A stretch of 64,000 nucleotides of DNA from Chthoniobacterales bacterium (GTDB taxonomy: Bacteria; Verrucomicrobiota; Verrucomicrobiia; Chthoniobacterales; UBA10450): assembly GCA_035274845.1 (NCBI GenBank), contig DATENU010000010.1, positions 62,001 through 126,000 on the forward strand, read 5' to 3'. Under the pieces are notes generated by a model. It saw nothing but the letters and a program-made list of their open reading frames with translations, made no database searches and was not told the origin of the DNA. Position numbers and translations under genes: made by a program. Of this stretch, positions 62,862 through 64,000 are shown piece after piece (the stretch's first letter is position 1; every line of letters begins with the position of its first letter).

Positions 62862-63299
62862 TCAGCCCTCTACAATCTCATCCGGCAGCTCGTTCGTCGC
62901 CGGGCCGGTTCGCGGGAAATACTTCGCCAGCAATTGGCCGGTTGCCGTGATCGCCTCCACCAGGGCCTCCGTGAAGTCTTCCCGGAGGAAATGCTCCCGC
63001 ATGCGGGCCACCAACTCCTGCCAGAATTGTTCGCCGCATTTCTGATGAACTCCTTCATCGCCGATGACCGCGAACTTCTGGGCTCGAGGCGCGACAAAAA
63101 TCAGGACCGCATTTCGCTCCTTCGTCTTCTGCATCCCCAGCTGCAGAAATTTCTTCCCCGCCCGATCCAGCGTGTCGTCTTCGAATCTGCCCCGCTGCAA
63201 AAACACCCGGATCTGCCCGGAAGTCTTCGCCTCCGCATCCTTGATCGCCCTGGTGATGCGATCGTGTTCGAGCTGCTGGATAAACCGATGAGTTCGCAT
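62862..63299 (-). CDS. TPM-domain protein (short)
   Basis: A 145-residue protein starting at the ATG at 63299 (MRTHRFIQQLEHDRITRAIKDAEAKTSGQIRVFLQRG); the upstream frame is only the shadow of the neighbouring gene. AVLIFVAPRAQKFAVIGDEGVHQKCGEQFWQELVARMREHF fits the TPM_phosphatase (YgcG/Psb32/TLP18.3) fold. There is no signal peptide or membrane helix, so it is cytosolic or a partner of the longer TPM protein, which ends 7 bases upstream. Confidence 0.8.
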   Translation of the reverse strand: MRTHRFIQQLEHDRITRAIKDAEAKTSGQIRVFLQRGRFEDDTLDRAGKKFLQLGMQKTKERNAVLIFVAPRAQKFAVIGDEGVHQKCGEQFWQELVARMREHFLREDFTEALVEAITATGQLLAKYFPRTGPATNELPDEIVEG

Positions 63300-63306
63300 G
63301 GTGCAG

Positions 63307-64000
63307 TTACCAGTCCGAACCGGCGCCTCCGCCACCAAAGCTGCCGCCGCCGCCGCTGAATCCGCTAAAGCCGCCCCCGGAAGATGAAGAAGAGCCGCCC
63401 GACCAACCGCCTCCGCTGCCCCAACCACTGCTAATGAACGGTCCGCCGAAGCCGGAATAGCCGTATCCGCCTCGCCGCCGCCCCAGCCTCATGATCGCCA
63501 GGACGATGATCAGCATGATGATGAAGCCAAGTGCACCAGCGCCGTTGGAGGTGGTCGACCGGCTTTTCTCCCGGACGGTCCGGCCATCGCCCTTGTACTC
63601 GCCGAGAATCGCTTTCTGCATCAGGTCAACGCCTTCCTCTAATCCGCCGGCATAATCTCCTGTTCGGAACCGCGGCTTAATGTGCCGCTCCGTGATGTCG
63701 AAGGCAGTGAGATCGGGCAACGCGCCTTCGAGGCCGTAGCCGACCTGGATAAACATCTTGCGATCGTCCACAAAGACGAAAAGCACCGCGCCGTTGCGCT
63801 TGTCCGCCTGTCCGACCTTCCACGTTTCAGCGATGCGACGCGTGTAATCCGCGATGTCCGAATCGGTCTCCATTTTCCGGAAGACCGCCACGAGGACCTG
63901 ATTCGAGGTTTCCCGCTCGAACTGAGCGAGCTTTTCGTTGAGAGCGAGCGCTTTCTCCTTGGAGACGACGTTCGCGTAATCGTTGAAATACCCCGCCGGC
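63307..64000 (-). CDS. TPM-domain membrane protein (YgcG-like), 5' end beyond the window
   Basis: The frame runs past 64000: upstream of the GTG at 63891 it reads GYFNDYANVVSKEKALALNEKLAQFERETSNQVLVAVF, which is the conserved beginning of the TPM domain, so that GTG is internal. The domain continues with NGAVLFVFVDDRKMFIQVGYGLEGALPD. After a linker, one membrane helix (ALGFIIMLIIVLAIM) and a Gly/Ser-rich tail follow (GGGWSGGSSSSSGGGFSGF, ending GGAGSDW), the standard layout of YgcG proteins. The signal peptide must lie beyond the edge. Possibly linked to quality control in the membrane. Confidence 0.85.
   Translation of the reverse strand, partial: PAGYFNDYANVVSKEKALALNEKLAQFERETSNQVLVAVFRKMETDSDIADYTRRIAETWKVGQADKRNGAVLFVFVDDRKMFIQVGYGLEGALPDLTAFDITERHIKPRFRTGDYAGGLEEGVDLMQKAILGEYKGDGRTVREKSRSTTSNGAGALGFIIMLIIVLAIMRLGRRRGGYGYSGFGGPFISSGWGSGGGWSGGSSSSSGGGFSGFSGGGGSFGGGGAGSDW

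Noticed and set aside
63307..63891. GTG at 63891 as start of the TPM gene
   Set aside because: The conserved N-terminal part of the TPM domain is encoded upstream in the same frame up to the window edge, so the start lies beyond 64000.

Overview
The window looks like chromosomal DNA of a GC-rich, Gram-negative soil-type bacterium, most probably a verrucomicrobium of the Chthoniobacter/Spartobacteria type. This is inferred from near-identical type IV/II prepilins with the GFTLVEIMIVVAIIALLAAIA head, a very large B12-dependent ribonucleotide reductase, TolB/TPR proteins, secreted proteins ending in paired ~130-residue repeats, and abundant short palindromic repeats. No rRNA or phylogenetic marker beyond RpoA and L17 is available to prove it.

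Layout. 1-959: two tandem prepilin genes. 1122-11820: a surface-glycan or protein-glycosylation cluster with five multi-membrane GT-C type glycosyltransferases, a GT2/methyltransferase pair, and a second GT2/methyltransferase pair fused into one protein. 11907-17261: acyl-CoA dehydrogenase, a small conserved protein, a TonB-dependent receptor and a DedA-type membrane protein. 17335-21907: a compositionally distinct block (lipocalin-like protein, secreted CxxCH protein, PQQ-type beta-propeller, and a small cytochrome-like protein lacking its heme motif). 22061-26219: MntP-type exporter and NrdJ.

26543-33654 is a ~7 kb integrated element. It is bounded by a 42-bp direct repeat of the 5' half of a tRNA-Ser(CGA) gene and carries its own tyrosine recombinase. 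Inside are two convergent gene pairs (unknown protein + methyltransferase; PLP-dependent aminotransferase-fold protein + pentapeptide-repeat protein). All four genes begin next to the same motif, GAAGGATAAC-N5-ATTAT, in inverted orientation around each pair. I consider this the best candidate for an undescribed system here. Right of the intact tRNA lies a decayed contractile-tail sheath pseudogene.

34638-40407: transglutaminase-like protein, acyltransferase, and an unusual three-enzyme fusion (arginase/UPF0489-like + NlpC/P60-like + CapA-like) with a secreted partner. 40523-43892: an AAA ATPase/subtilase pair matching the IetAS anti-phage system. 44117-50226: conserved unknowns, MBL hydrolase, GNAT acetyltransferase, TolB/TPR protein and two secreted proteins. 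50358-56439: a giant secreted beta-propeller/di-heme protein next to the cytochrome c maturation protein CcsA. 56475-60650: S9 peptidase, DEAD-box helicase, phosphodiesterase and a small membrane protein. 60953-62530: rplQ and rpoA, away from the usual ribosomal neighbours. 62862-64000: two TPM-domain proteins, the last cut by the window edge. Short palindromic repeats are scattered through the window and in several places have become part of coding sequence or supply a start codon.
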